Below are positions 24,801 to 37,085 of a stretch of 64,000 nt of DNA, piece after piece. A program made the position numbers and the translations under genes. The DNA is taken from NCBI RefSeq assembly GCF_036370855.1, contig NC_088098.1, positions 206,939,336-207,003,335 on the forward strand, written 5' to 3'. Every line of letters starts with the position of its first letter. Position 1 is the stretch's first letter. The notes under the pieces were generated by a model. That model made no database searches. It had not been told where the DNA came from and worked only from the letters and a program-made list of their open reading frames with translations. The stretch is from Dromaius novaehollandiae. Its lineage: Eukaryota; Chordata; Aves; Casuariiformes; Dromaiidae.

Positions 24801-25980
24801 ATGTAAAGGTTAAAGCTAGAATTTAACAGGTTTTTTTTGGAACATCAAAGCCAAGCAGAGCAGAAATGTGTGGCTAGATAGACAGTTTATTAGCAATTCT
24901 AAACTCTTTAAAGTATATCTGCTTCTGTCTTTATTCTACTTATCCACAAGTGTCAAACAGTTTGGAAGGTCTGAGCTAGGAATTAAAGCTATCTGTGTGG
25001 GTGTTTGCAGCTAAATAAACTTTATCTTTCTCCGCAACTGTACTAGAAAAATGTCCTAGGAAAGCAGTATATCCATTTTTGATTCTCAGGAACAAGAGCA
25101 AAAGGCTGAAGAAGAAAGGATTCGAATGGAGAACATTCTGAGTGGCAACCCATTACTGAACCTTACCGGCCCAGCACAGCCTCAAGCGAACTTCAAAGTG
25201 AAGAGGAGGTACTGTGCAGCCTGTACTGTGATATCCTCTTGTTCCTTTTTGTTACTGTAAGAATCTGTGAATGTCATCACTGCCATTTGTTTTTATTTCC
25301 CTGCTCAAATCTTGCTGCAAACAGTGTAATGTGCAATTGGGATACTATTGCATGGATTATCTTGTTCGTTTCTATGAGCAAAGCACCCTGCCTACTTTTT
25401 GAAAAAGGAGAAGTGTATTTAATTGTCTGTCGTTGTTCATATTGATATGAAAAAGTTCCTCGAGAAATTTGATGTCATGCTCCTCTTTAAAATTCAGCTA
25501 TCTTTTTAGGGTAACTGGAATTAATAGATAACCTATTCTGAATGAGATTCTTGTTAATAGGTATTCCAGTTTCCTATTGTGTTTATCTAAATTAGGGCCA
25601 TTATTTTCTGTAAAGATAAAACCTTTATCCACCGGCATTCTTCTCGCTTCTTTCTAACTCATGAACATGTAGGAGATGGCTTGGATGAAAAAAGCAAATT
25701 TTTTTTAAGACAAAATCTGATCCACATGACTAGTTGTTCTTAATACATTTGAATAGGAAGGCCAAGCCCCATTTAGATAGATCTGTAAGTTGCACCTAAT
25801 TATCATAAAAAGTTTAAATGTATTAAATCTAAAAATTCTTTTCTTTCCAGATGGGATGATGATGTTGTCTTCAAGAACTGTGCCAAGGGAATAGATGAAA
25901 CAAAAAAGGACAAAAGATTCGTAAATGATACTCTGCGATCAGAATTTCACAAAAAGTTCATGGAAAAATATATCAAGTAG
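12754..25980 (+). CDS. CWC15: CWC15 spliceosome-associated protein, complete, six coding exons
   Basis: Joining 12754-12884, 14950-15062, 16013-16101, 17048-17158, 25090-25208 and 25851-25980 gives one frame of 230 residues ending in TAG; from memory the human protein is 229. It belongs to the Cwf15/Cwc15 family (PF04889), a nuclear component of the PRP19/CDC5L-associated spliceosome that is present in catalytically activated complexes. Visible parts are the conserved N-terminus ([15 protein letters not shown], residues 1-15), a charged helix around residues 54-80, a KKPRL nuclear-localisation-like motif at 91-95, an acidic run at 112-126, a coiled coil at about 128-166, and the invariant C-terminus with [15 protein letters not shown] (188-202) and [11 protein letters not shown]. 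All junctions are GT-AG and all phases agree. The start is the first codon of the conserved N-terminus. Nothing is broken. The gene converges on AMOTL1. Confidence 0.97.
12885..14949 (+). other. CWC15: CWC15 intron 2
   Basis: About 2.1 kb, A+T-rich. It holds a 15-bp tandem duplication (12954-12984) and a 25-base T run at 14457-14481. No internal exon or small RNA is recognised. Confidence 0.6.
14457..14481. repeat. Poly-T tract (25 T) in CWC15 intron 2
   Basis: Uninterrupted T run. No SINE body is recognisable next to it. Confidence 0.9.
14950..15062 (+). other. CWC15: CWC15 exon 3 (residues 44-82)
   Basis: Acceptor 'ttattttag' ends at 14949 and donor GTAAAA begins at 15063. The exon runs from the second part of Arg44 to the first base of Glu82. 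It encodes an Arg/Glu-rich helix including [20 protein letters not shown]. Confidence 0.95.
15063..16012 (+). other. CWC15: CWC15 intron 3
   Basis: About 950 bp with GTAAAA donor and 'cttactcag' acceptor. Nothing further is recognised inside. Confidence 0.6.
16013..16101 (+). other. CWC15: CWC15 exon 4 (residues 82-111)
   Basis: Acceptor CAG at 16010-16012, donor GTATGT at 16102, ending in phase 0. It encodes a serine/threonine-rich linker, KKPRL (residues 91-95) and the conserved [16 protein letters not shown]. Confidence 0.95.
16102..17047 (+). other. CWC15: CWC15 intron 4, with a perfect 11-bp hairpin near the donor
   Basis: About 950 bp with GTATGT donor. ATCCTATTAAT at 16160-16170 and ATTAATAGGAT at 16176-16186 are exact inverted copies around a 5-base loop, 59 bases below the donor. 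The acceptor is 'ttgctattag'. Confidence 0.55.
17048..17158 (+). other. CWC15: CWC15 exon 5 (residues 112-148)
   Basis: A 111-bp exon, phase 0 on both sides, so skipping it would keep the frame. It encodes the whole acidic run (residues 112-126, eleven Asp/Glu plus Ser and Leu) and the first half of the coiled coil, including [19 protein letters not shown]. Confidence 0.95.
17159..25089 (+). other. CWC15: CWC15 intron 5 (7.9 kb)
   Basis: The largest intron, about half of the gene. It is A+T-rich throughout, with few recognisable repeats. It contains a perfect 10-bp hairpin at 19051-19075 and a T run near 20878-20890. The acceptor is 'gattctcag'. The short open frames inside have no resemblance to known proteins. 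Confidence 0.6.
25090..25208 (+). other. CWC15: CWC15 exon 6 (residues 149-188)
   Basis: Acceptor CAG at 25087-25089, donor GTACTG at 25209, ending in phase 2 within Arg188. It encodes the end of the coiled coil ([15 protein letters not shown]) and the conserved [10 protein letters not shown] and NFKVKR blocks. Confidence 0.95.
25209..25850 (+). other. CWC15: CWC15 intron 6
   Basis: About 640 bp, A+T-rich, with the strong acceptor tract 'ttcttttctttccag'. Nothing else is recognised. Confidence 0.6.
25851..25980 (+). other. CWC15: CWC15 terminal coding exon (residues 188-230)
   Basis: It encodes [14 protein letters not shown] (with the split Arg), the basic [15 protein letters not shown] block and the family-defining C-terminus KFMEKYIK, then TAG at 25978-25980. 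Confidence 0.96.
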
Positions 25981-26177
25981 TACAGTTTTATGTGCTTTGG
26001 TGCTGAAGGACTTGGAAGGTCATGGTTGTTTCCTCCCTCTCCCTCAGAATTCATGGCTGAATACTTTAGTCATGAATTCCCAAATGCTTTTCCAAGATCA
26101 TCAACAGCTTCATAATTAATAGTTGCTGTGTATCTGAAGTATTTTATTCTTTCAATATGCTTTCCTTTTTGATTTTA

Positions 26178-26183
26178 ATTAAA
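26178..26183 (+). terminator. CWC15: CWC15 proximal poly(A) signal (ATTAAA)
   Basis: ATTAAA about 200 bases after the stop codon, followed by a T/GT-rich stretch suitable for CstF binding. It would give a shorter 3' UTR. Confidence 0.45.
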
Positions 26184-26271
26184 CCTCTGTGTTTCATGAA
26201 TGTTTTTTTGTTGATACCCATTTGCTTTTTACAGCCTTCATGTAAATGGTAGAAGAGAGAATCTGGTTTGC

Positions 26272-26277
26272 AATAAA
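26272..26277 (+). terminator. CWC15: CWC15 distal poly(A) signal (AATAAA)
   Basis: Canonical AATAAA 292 bases after the stop codon, with a G/T-rich tract at about 26309-26346 downstream. It is the most likely main 3' end of the mRNA. Confidence 0.6.
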
Positions 26278-29200
26278 TACTTCCAGCTGTTTAAATTGTT
26301 TTCCAAAACAATCTGTATTTGTAATGATGGTGGTTTGTAACTTGTGCAAATTATATAAGTGTCAGTATTATCAAAGATAGGGAATAGCTGAGTATGATCA
26401 GCAGTATGACCTGAGAAGACCTGTAGTTTCTGTGTCAAACTGGACTTGCCTGCTTTTTTATAGCTAGTTGAAAACTTAGTTAATACTCTTCCTCTCTAGT
26501 TGCTTCTTATTAGCAACTAAGCTATGGTTTGATGGGATATCTCCAAAATAGCCCAACTTTCTGGAGTTCTTGCCTGAGTGCTTCTGAGGGGATACAGTGT
26601 AATGTTTGGGAAAGCACTGAATGGGGAGGGAGTATTTGTCTCTGGAACCTTGGGTTTTCTTCCTCTTTGATAAATGATTCTAGTGCTGATCCTTCAGTCA
26701 CAACCACGTGGCTGTAAGGCTCAATCTGTTTCTATCTGGTTCAGGGGTAGTACCATTGCTGGAAACTTGAAGTCTGCTCATGAGTGTTTTTATTAAATGA
26801 ATTCTCTAATCAAGATACTGTACTACACTTCAGTTTTCTTTTAAAATGTCCATTTTAACATATAATAGGACAATATAAAATATGAACAGTTGAAAAACAT
26901 CAGTTGTTAAGATTTTTTTTTTTTTCACCCCTACCGTCTTCTGTCATCTTGGTTGCATTTGAAATCTTGGCCAAGTGATGCACTGGATATGAACCTTTTC
27001 AGTTCTGTGGAGGCTGAGCATACTTTCTGTTGCTAGCATTCTTCTCCTAACCTTTACAATATGTAGTACGATTAGCATGTGCTGTCTACCTGGGTGGCTA
27101 CAATGGCAGAACTCAAGAGATGTTTATGTACAATTCTTGCCCTTTTCCTTGCCTACGTTATGCTCAGTTTAGTTCATTCTTACAGGTACTGTTTTATAGT
27201 AATGTTATTTGCAAACTCTTAATTTGAGAATAAGTCTGATTTTTAAATGAGCAAATGTAGGCCACAGTGTCTTAGATCTTTGGGCATGACTAGTATCCTG
27301 CAAATGCTTTCATTAGTTTTAGCTGTATTTTCCACCCTTTCATTAAGCAATGCATAGTGTACTAATGCCAACAGCTAATGCCCATATTTACTTGGAAGAG
27401 TGGTCTTCAGCATGTTTAAGGTCACGTGAGCTGCCGCAGCTGCAGGAGGAGTATGTGTTTGTGTTACTCGTGCTGCCTGTCTCAGGATGGTAACAGCGGA
27501 TCATTGGAGATAGAAAAATCAGTGTAGTTCATAATTTTTTCTTCTTAGATCATAGCTACCATAATCTTGGTATGTAGGCAGCATAGCGAGCACGTGTTTA
27601 AGGAAGGGGGAGGAGTTAAGAGCTGTACTTGTTGAAGTCTGGCAGTGGCGAAGCCAGCTGCTGCTTTAGATCTGACCTAGCAGCATTGTTGTCTTGGCAA
27701 CAACAAAAAAATACATTGGTCTAGCAGTATTACAAGATACAATCACTATGCCAAAGTGAGCAAGTAAACATACAGTTTCATTGGAGAGGGGGAGATGTAG
27801 TTTCAACACCAGTTCAACGTCTCCCTAGTAGTAAGTGCACAATCCCAGCATTTGTGTTCTGGAAATAATGTAACTCTTTATTTAAAAAAAATCAGCAAGT
27901 CAGATGGTTCAATGTGCACTTCAGCTATGCAGGCAGTTGTTTTCTGCACATGGAAGAACATCCATTTCTTAAAGCTTCTGCATGATGTGTAGGTGCCCTT
28001 GGTCATTTTTTCCAGTAACTGTCCCTCTCTGCCATGGTTCTGCAGGAAGAGCCATGCAGGCTATTTAAAAATATGTTGCACATCTGTAGCTTTACGTGAA
28101 TTTTTTTGTTGGTACTGTTTTTCAACTAAACCACAGCAGCCAGTTTGCTGATCCTATCTAACATCCCTGCTCTGAGCTTTTGTATTTTAGCCTCCTGCTG
28201 TGTAACCTGACCCACTGTTTGGGGACCTTGCAGTACACATATACAATTAGATAATTAAGGAGTCTCAAGCCTTATCACTTTGTGGGTTTTGCATCATTGC
28301 CTACTGCATTTTCTTTACCTGCCCTGTAAAATTGTAAACCACTTTATGCTTTTTGCCCTGGAAGCGCACTGTGCTTTCAGTATTGATGTTGTGGCTTGAT
28401 TTTTTTACTGTCCTTCCAGTGCTAATCTAGAGAGAGCAAAGCTGATCACTTTGTTTTTGTAAAGCTGCAGTGAGACCATGAGTTCTTAAAAAATCAGACT
28501 ATGCTGTTGTACACATCTGCTTCTAGCATAGTTTTTTCCAGGAACTTCTGTTCGGGATGACAAATAACTTTGAACAGACCCAGTGTAGCTGGCAACCCAA
28601 CTGCTGCAGGAGGTGAAGGGGAAGAAAGTTAACTGTCTGTACTTCAAGGAATGTAACATTTTACAGTTGTTAGCCATCAAGATTGTTTAATCCTATTCCC
28701 CCCCCCCCCAATGCAGCACCTGAACTCACTGTAACTGGTGGCTCCAAACAAAACCCTTTACTTTGAGAATTTTTGTTTCTGCACTCGATACTATATTATA
28801 AGCAGTTTCTCCTTGTTTAGGGTTATCATCGGTGTAGCCTTGGCACTGAAAAATGGCACCTACTTTCCATAGGGACTAAGAGGTAAATGTCTAAGGCTTT
28901 TTTTAAAAGTGTTGCCTTTCAAAATTTGATTTGGAGTATGATATAGTTATTAAGGGCTTAGCAGTATTAGGAATAAGAGCTTAATGATAGCCCTGCAACT
29001 GAAAATAACTGTGTTAACTGCTCTGCGTAACCAGAATAAATATTTTACCATCTATTTTTCTTAAGTAAATGAGTGAATATTAAAGGTTTCATATTGCACT
29101 CAGCAAGTTAGGTGTATTTGTCAGGATTTCATTGAATCACAGCGGCGTTCTGGTACTTGCTGCGTTTACCGTCGAGTGCCTCCTGGGCAGCCTTGCTGGT

Positions 29201-30004
29201 GTGCTGTGTAGTGACAGCCTCGTGTCTCCCATTGCAGCCACTCAGGCAAAACTTGCACATACCAAATCCTATCAAGCTGCTGAACTTTCTTTCTACTTTT
29301 TATTACAACTGCCTTAAAAGCCTCAAGTGCCAAAGCCTGGAAGCTAAATCTGAGGACAGGGTCAAGCCCATCAACTGGATGGGGATGTTGCCTTGAAGCC
29401 CTCACTTCAAAGGAGTGGAAAGTGCTTCAGACTCCAAGTGTTGATTCATATCAGCAGTTGTGGGTACTTGGAGCCTGAAGTCCCAGTTTTCCAAGGAAAG
29501 TCAGAGTCACATATTAGAGGGTCTTTGTGACTTTCTTTTTTTCTCAGTTCCTAGTGCTCTGCAGTATGGATACAGGGGGAGAGAGAAAATACTCACAGAA
29601 ATGTTACTATCCATGAAAGTCCTCCTTCCATTTACTGTAAGCTTTTAAAATGAAACTTAGTCAATTGTTGGTCAAGAACAAAATTTCCTGCCAAATATGT
29701 CTTACTTATTTGGGAAGAATATTTTGAGCTGCTTTTCCCAAAGAAACAGCCTGCACTTTGTTGTAAGTTCAACTGCCTTTATCCTAGGCAGACTGACATC
29801 TTTTAACAATTGTCTTTTTAACCATAAAAGCAAATAGAGCCTCCTTAACATGCTTAATATCCCCCAAGATATGTTTAAACAGCATAAATAGGCACATTCT
29901 GAAGTGTTGTGTTTCCCTTAGAAAGGCACCTCTGAGCACTTTTTTGAATCGGGGTAGGAGAAAGGAAAGAATGATGTTTCTGTAGGTGTCCAAGTTGCTT
30001 GTTT

Positions 30005-30026
30005 AAAAAAAAAAAAAAAAAAAAAA
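30005..30026. repeat. Poly-A tract (22 A)
   Basis: Uninterrupted A run in the intergenic stretch below CWC15. The sequence before it does not look like a retroposed gene that I recognise. Confidence 0.9.
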
Positions 30027-31737
30027 GTTACTGAATTCTTGTGTTGTTCAGTTGCAGATACATTTTACCGTTGTGCTGCTTGCTTCTTTTGACTAAGATC
30101 ACTCGGGTTGACTTTTATGAATTTCAGACTTTCTTTCCTCAAGTTTTCCTTCCATCAACTCCCCACCAAACTTAAGAAATGCCTGCTAAAATGGAGGGAA
30201 ACGAGTGCTGCTCAAGAGGTGCAATAACAAAACCGAGAAACCCAGCAGGTCTAATTGCTCCCTGTTGAAACCAATGGCATCTGAACAGCAAAAGATGGTG
30301 CTGGCTAAGTTGTGCTGTAATATAATTTTTATAGCTGGCATCAGGAACCTGTTATGATAGATTTTATGCAAATAGAGACTATAAGCCAGGCTGTACTGTG
30401 AAGAGCCTAAATGCTCAGAAATGTGGGTGAAGGGGAGGGACAAGACAAACTGTGTGCAGTCCCACAAAAAATTGCATTAGAGAGCTGGCTGGTAACCTCT
30501 TCCCTCAGTTCCTGCTCCCTGCCTTACCTAGAAGTATGTCCCTCTTCCCAACTCTGTCCTTAGAAATATTCTCATTAAGAAATTTGACTACTTATTTTTT
30601 CAACGGGTTATTTCCAGTGGACAGGATTACTAGCAGCCAGTCCTCCTCCAGTGAGGTTTATTTTTACTGCATTGGGAGGACGCATTCAGGAAAGCATAGT
30701 CAGAACTGAGTAAGGTACATTGGTCAATCAGTCTGCCTACGTTCGCAGGGGCTCAGGCTGAGGTCTCTGCATCCGTGTCGGGATGGCTGGGTCAGACTTG
30801 GCGGCAGGTGAGGGGCTGGGGCTGGCTCGGTGTGTGGATGGTGTATGCTGCCAATGCACCACGTACGAGTATGATTGTGGATTGTATTGATCCTGGGGCT
30901 AACATTTTGCATATTCTCCTTCCAGGGTGAATCAGCTCCCTGAGGAAGTCTTCTAATGTCCTGACCACCACATGTCCTGACGCCAACCTGTGTGTGTGCC
31001 CTAGATGTCCTATGTCCTCCTGGGTGGCAGCTGTAGATGCATTGTTAGGCTGAGACCATCACAGTGTAGATTTCTTTCAACATACTTGCCTGATTTTGCC
31101 CTTGGGTACAGACCAATGTCACTCGAAAGCCACACCGATGCCTTTGGGGACAGGAGGACGATGGGCTTGAATAGAACCGGTCACAGCCTAATTCATGACC
31201 TAGTTTGCAAAGTGTGATATTGCTGTGTGCTGTTTGCCAGGCCTCGGGCTAGGGTGTGATATTCTCTCTGTCCTGTTTCTCCCATTTTTAAGGACGTTCT
31301 GTTCTGGAGATGTAACCTGGCTACAGGCCCATCTGAAGTCAGGGGGCAACTGAGATTGTCAGCATTAGACAGAAAAGCAGAAGTTGAGTTCCTTTGGGAT
31401 TTCTTTTTTTATTTTCTTCTCCTGATGAAGTGAACAGTCACTTGCACCTCTTGAAGGCCTCTGCTAAGCCAGCCTTCCCCAGCAAAACTTTTTCCCATTA
31501 GTTGTACATGGATTCATCAGTTTGCTTATTGCAAGACCTGTTGTGGGCAGTACAGCAAAGAGGATTAATGTTGTCATTTGTTTTGGAGGATGATATTCTG
31601 CTGGAGCATCTTTCTGGTTTAAAATTTTTATGGCTGAATTAATATCAAATGGAGGCACACCTGAGCTAGTGATGGTGACAATGAATCATGTTCTTTGAGA
31701 GCTTTAGAAATTATTCATATATGTTGAGATCTATACC

Positions 31738-31759
31738 TTTTTTTTTTTTTTTTTTTTTT
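31738..31759. repeat. Poly-T tract (22 T)
   Basis: Uninterrupted T run about 200 bp before the MIR-like element. Confidence 0.9.
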
Positions 31760-31963
31760 GCTTGGGTCCTCCTTTAAATTATATTTGCTTTCCAAAACAT
31801 AGGCTTTTTGAAAATATTTTTTCTCTTTTTTGATACAGACAGTGAGAGAAAGAATATTTTTTAGTGAATTCTAGAGCCAAAGAACAAAAAAACCCCCTAA
31901 TAACGTCCTTTTTATGTAATACCTCTTTCTGCCGTTTGTTCTGATAATGAATAAAAGCTAAGT

Positions 31964-32190
31964 GGTGTTGTGTAGGCGTTAGAGCAGGAGATGGTAATCG
32001 GGACTCCTGGAGTCTATTTCCGGCTGCTCACCCAGGATAATGGCCTGGTTTTAATACCCCTTGTTCAACTCACACTGCAGAGCTCCGTTATTCACGGAGT
32101 CAGGGATCTTCCCCGTCTCAAGAGCCTCTGCTGGTTTATATATAAAATGAGACTAATCCTGCCCTACCCAGGGTGCCAGATGTCATAGTA
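31964..32190 (+). mobile_element. MIR-like SINE, forward
   Basis: The left part reads as a tRNA-like head ('ggcgttagagcaggagatgg', then 'gactcctggagtctatttcc'). It is followed by a decayed core and, at about 32125-32165, a tail-like 'aaaatgagactaatcctgcc', matching the MIR pattern of 'aaaatggggataataat..cctacc'. The order and strand of the landmarks agree. The assignment is from remembered consensus, not a search. Confidence 0.55.
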
Positions 32191-35100
32191 AATTACTGCG
32201 CAGTTTAAGAGTAAAGTTAAGGGTCGATGCAGCAGTTCAGCTCTAGTCTGAGAACAGGGTCTTGGTTTTGGCTCTGCTGCAGCTTTCTGCATGGATTTGC
32301 ACAAGCTGCTGAGGCTCGTGAATTTGTCCAGCCCAAACTCATGAGCAGAGCCAAGTGCTGGCCCAGGCAGTTGGTGCGTGTCTCTCTCGCACGCTGTGTC
32401 CTTTCGCGGTGCGCACAGCTCACCTCCGGGTGCGTCTCTGCCCTGGGCTTGCGGAGAGGTGAGCTGGGAGATGCTTCGCAGGTCCGAGTCCTGCACGAGG
32501 GCACAGCTTGGGAGTGTTGCAGGGGTTAAATCTGGGGCTCATAGTGGTGACTAATCTAAGCAGATCTTGGACTGCTTCATTCAAAACGACCACTTAGGGG
32601 ACCAGCTACCTCCAAAACTACGGAGAGGGAGGGGAGGGAATCGCTGTGGACAAGAATGGCTTACAAGAGGCTGAGCCCCATGAGACATTGCCCATCTGGA
32701 GCTGGTCAGATGTTGCACTGAGAGGGAGCTGGGTTAAGGACTAGAGGCAGAACAAGTGTGAAGAAAGCTTATTTCAAGCCTCTTTTGGTTTCTTCCCTTT
32801 TCCAAATATGTTTCTTTGCTGGACTGCCTGTTAGCTCAGTACTAACTGCAGAGCATAGAAGCATGGCTGGACCTATCATGAGACTGGTGAGTTATGGCCT
32901 TTGGCACTAAGATTTTATTAAAATTACATGTTGTCAAAGGCAATATTTTGGTCAATTAACAGTGATCTGTCACAAAAACATATATTTGTAATTTCATTCT
33001 TCCTTTTAACAGAAAGCTTTTAATGAACTGCTGATTGTAGACAGGAGCACTTACGGATAAAGCCCTTCCTTTTCATATTGCTGCAGGCTGGCTGGCTGTC
33101 TCCTCTTTGGCTTTTGTTGGTTTGGAGCGGGATTGTTTTTCTATTTCATCCATTTTTTCCCCAATGCTTAGTTCTTGCCCAGAACATCAAATCTGAGAAG
33201 GGGGACGAGTGTGTTACCAGAAAACAGAGAGATGCCACGAGGCGTCTTGGTGCAAGGGACTGTGATTTGACAGAAGACCTGGAGGGTGTTTGGATTGCGT
33301 TTAATTGGAGACAGACACAGAGCAGAGCTAACAGATGCAGAAAGCTTAAAAAAATGGTGAAAAATAGTTAAGGGAAAAATCAGGAGATTGGCAGGAATGT
33401 GATGGATGAGCAGGAAAGATGAGCACGGAAACACAGACCCAGGGAAGCTCTTGCTATTCCTGCAGGAGCCCCACAGCCCTGTCTAACCCCACGGGTGCCC
33501 ATGCCAGGCACGGGTTGTCCCAGCCATGGGAGTTCAGGCTGGGAACGGGTAAGCCAGGGACGGCAAGAAACCCCAGGGCAGACAGGCGTTGCATTGGGAG
33601 CAGTAATGAAAACGTGAGAGGTGACATCTCCCCAGCTTTCAGTGGCACCCCTTGGCTGGTGTTAATGGGGACCATGTTAACAGGGAGGAGAGATGCCCCT
33701 AACCTCTGCCAACACCACATCAGCTGCGTTATCCCAAACCACTGGAGGCTGGTTGAACAAACGTGGCTGATTTTGCACTGATGCAGATGGAGAGCACTCG
33801 CATAATCTGTTAATGTGTCTTAGCTGCAGAGGTGATAACTCTGTAACTGGGACCAGATGGACTCATTTGTCTGCACTTGACAGCTAAACAGAACTTGTTT
33901 CAGCTGCTGCAAAAGATTAGTTTCAGAGTTTCAGCATTTATTATTGGTCTTTTGACAACCAATTCAGGGTCCCATCAACAGATTTTCCAAAGCACTTAAC
34001 ATCTGCAGTAAAATGCTGAGCAATTTTTGAAATTGTGGTCAGTTAAGAAGTGCCTGAAAGGGAGCTGGTATGTTTTGAAGATCTGATTTCTGTCCCCAGA
34101 TGCTTGAAAACTAGGACTCTGGATAACTGATCCTGTGATTGGCACGGTTCTGGTTTTATCCCACCATAATGCCATTGGCTGCGGTGGAGTTTTAACTTGA
34201 TTCTCACTGCTGTAAATGAAGGGAGAGGGCGACCAAGATGTTTCTAAATACTTGGAGGTTTTTTTGGGGGGGGAGAAGGACTAGTTTTTCAATGAAATTA
34301 ACAATGCAACAAAGGCTTTCTTGAAATATCTCAAACCTAAAAGTCAGCCTCATTTGTTCTTACGGCATGCAGGGAGTGGTGGGGTATGATGGGACCAGCT
34401 GCCCTGCCAGCCGCAGCAAAAGGGCATGGCTAAGTGTCAGAAAGCACAAACTGAAAATTAGATGATGGCAGCTGGGCTTCAGAGGGATGGTTTAGTGCCA
34501 TATGGCATGATTATAGAGCTAACTCAGCATCTGCTCTTCCTAAGCAAAGAGATTGGTCAGCAAGTTGAAAACTCCCCCCAGGTTTTCTTAGGTGGTGCCC
34601 CAACAGTGTTGGTAACTCCTTGAGAGTTCAGTGATTGCTGCCGAGAAGTGGCTCAGTGTTGCCAATAAAATACCCAGATGATGCCTCCACTTGCAAGGAG
34701 GACACTGCTGCTCTCCCCCTCCTCCTCTTGGACGTCTGGACATGTCCGTTCCTGGGGCAAAGCGGTGACGGGTGAGGAAGGTCTCACGGGATCATTCACC
34801 ACTGTGACTTTCTGGAAGCAGCTGCTGGGCAGGAACCAAGGAGGTGCATTTGGTGTCTGCACTTGCAACCTGGCCTAAAGCAGGAACAAGAAATGCCATG
34901 GGGAGCGCAGGGTAGGAGCGGGAAGGATGCAGTGGGAAGGCTACAGCCTCTGGCCTGCTAGTGGCCAGTGCCACTAGGTCTTCCAGCTAAGCCAGTTTCT
35001 GCCAGTAGAGGACTGAGTCCAGCTCTTCTTATCCACTCCTAAAGAAGCTTTAGCTTCTTTCCTTTCTTTTTAATGCCTATATTTCAAAGAAAGGCAAAGA

Positions 35101-35499
35101 AGTGGAGATATATTTTACTTCAGTGTTCAAAAAGATGGAATATAGCTGGTAATTCTAAGGCTATATGCTGGGATCTTAGAAAGTTTGAAGGTATTCCCAA
35201 GCTTTTTCTTCCTTTCAGTTATTAGCTAGGAACAGAGAAAGGCTTGGTATGTAGGTGACACCTTGTGCAAGCCAATGTGAAGTGATGCTGGACACTGTGG
35301 CTGAAGACAGCTTCATCGTAATAGTTACTGCCTGTGTACCAAATACGAGAGAAGTGCCAGGAATGGTAGTTCTAGCTCACGTCTGTCAGCTCTCTTAGCA
35401 GACACAATCTCTGCTGCTTGCATGCTGACATGGCCGCAGCGTTGTTCAAAGGGAGGGAAGAAGGAGAAAACATGAAACTGTGACAACTTGAGGCCCTGA
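32191..35499. other. Intergenic, no supported gene
   Basis: Mixed-composition sequence, with a small CpG-rich part around 32.37-32.46 kb. No conserved coding exon is recognised on either strand. Confidence 0.5.
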
Positions 35500-37085
35500 A
35501 GTGGCACGTGGAGCCCCTGCTGCCCTCAGTTTCATGAACTGAGCCTGGCACGAATCCTCGCCCCGTGCCTCTGTACCTCCCCAGGAGCCTGGACACAGCG
35601 CTAGTTACCGCGGGGCAAGGCGTGGGTGGGCGTCAGGTGGGACAGAGCCATTGCTCGATCGTGTGACTTCAGCTTCGGAGGGAGTTACACCGGTGAACGT
35701 GGCACAGTGCAGGCCCAACGCTGAAGGTGCCTTCGGGAACGGCGAGGGTGCTCAGCAGGGGTGATAGCTCAGGGCAGCACTGTCGGCTCCGCGTGTCCTC
35801 GGAGGAGCAGGTTAACGCAGCATTAAATTATAGTCCTAAGAAGTGGCTTTTCCTGAAGAGTAAATGGCTGGAGAAACTGAGATCTGCTTCTTGCCTTTGC
35901 AAAATGGCTAAAGCTGGCTATAAAAATTTTGGTTGCCCTCAAATGCAAACAAAGGCTATACGATGCCCGTGCTGTGAAGGGATTGTGGCTTCTTTTGGGT
36001 GGAGCAGAAGGGGCTGCTTGAGGCTCTCGCTGCGCAGCAGACGTCTGGCCTAGGTTAGGAGCGACAGATCCTAACCCCTGACACCAGTAAACCTCCATAA
36101 TGGGCTTGACTTCCCCGCTGATTGCAGCGATATTGATTTATCCCGGTCAAACATTCGGATCCTGCAGAAAGTGAGCTTCTCGCTTGGGGGCACGGGGGAT
36201 GAGGAGGCGTCGGGGTGGGCTCGGGTTGCCGTGGCTCCATGAGAGCCACAGCCGGGTCCTGCGTTGCGGGGCTGGAAGCGCCGCTGCCCCACGGTGCTGA
36301 TCCCGCGGGCAAGTCGCTGCCTCGCGCCTGCTGCAGCCCTGGTGCCGGCAGGGGCACCTGCTGGGCCCCGTCCTCTGTAAACCTGGCCCAAACTGCCAGC
36401 ACTTCCCATGGGGCCGAGGTTGCCAGATGAGAGTTTTGATACCAGTGCCTGGATCGATGTTCGGGCTGCCGCATGTCAGGAAAACCTCATTTTCAAGAAG
36501 CTGGCTTTCAGCCCTCTCATTTATTTTTTCCTGACTGCTTATTTATGACATTTTAACAAGTCTTTAGCTGTGCTGTTTAAATTCTTCCAAGTGCATATGT
36601 TAATCATTATGCCAATACCTTGTTTCTCCTCACAGCGTTTACACCCAAGATTACCCGTGTTTCCACTGACCGAAAGCTGTTGCCTACACAGTTCACGTCA
36701 CGACCGTGACTCACAGGCAGCTGGGAGAGCGAAAGCCTGCCTGGAAATACAGCGTCGTCCCTCGGCCTCGGTTGCGAGGCCGGTGGAAAGAGCCCAGTGG
36801 TCATGTAAACAGCCAAAAATTTTTTTCATCGCTTCGAAGCATTCAGACCCCGAAGCCAAATCCCGGCCTCGCTTGGCTGAGTCGCCGCAGTCCTCGTATG
36901 CGGCAGTTTTGTCCACCAGCACGGCAGGAGAATAGAGGAGAAAAGGAGAACAACCTCCCGCGCGGGTCAGGGGTATCTTTTGCAACGGCTTCTTTGTTGC
37001 TTCGGCTCAGGGGATCTTACATGTTGCAGGCTGTAAGACACAGCGAAAGGGGTCGAGGCAAGGCCAGAGATCCCGAGAGGAAGAA
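35500..37085. promoter_or_regulatory. Orphan CpG-rich region
   Basis: CpG is much denser than in the flanks. About 19 CpG dinucleotides can be counted in roughly 36180-36415, and about 20 in roughly 35540-35820, with further CpGs at about 36.69-37.08 kb including 'cacgtcacgaccgtgact'. No start of a known gene lies here. It could be an unannotated promoter, an enhancer-type CpG island or the start of a noncoding RNA; the sequence alone does not decide. Confidence 0.4.

Larger units (their letters stand above)
25981..26297 (+). other. CWC15: CWC15 3' UTR, approximate end
   Basis: A+T-rich sequence after the stop codon with two poly(A) signals and G/T-rich sequence after each. The longer form is placed about 20 bases after AATAAA; the exact cleavage site is inferred. 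Confidence 0.6.
26298..31963. other. Intergenic, no supported gene
   Basis: A+T-rich sequence downstream of CWC15. It contains a 12-base C run (28698-28709), a 22-base A run (30005-30026) and a 22-base T run (31738-31759). Open frames are short and overlap on both strands. No exon or RNA gene is recognised. Confidence 0.55.

Noticed and set aside
29132-29405. Three overlapping ORFs of 61-79 codons on both strands
   Set aside because: Mutually overlapping, no splice logic that yields a longer protein, and no known family.
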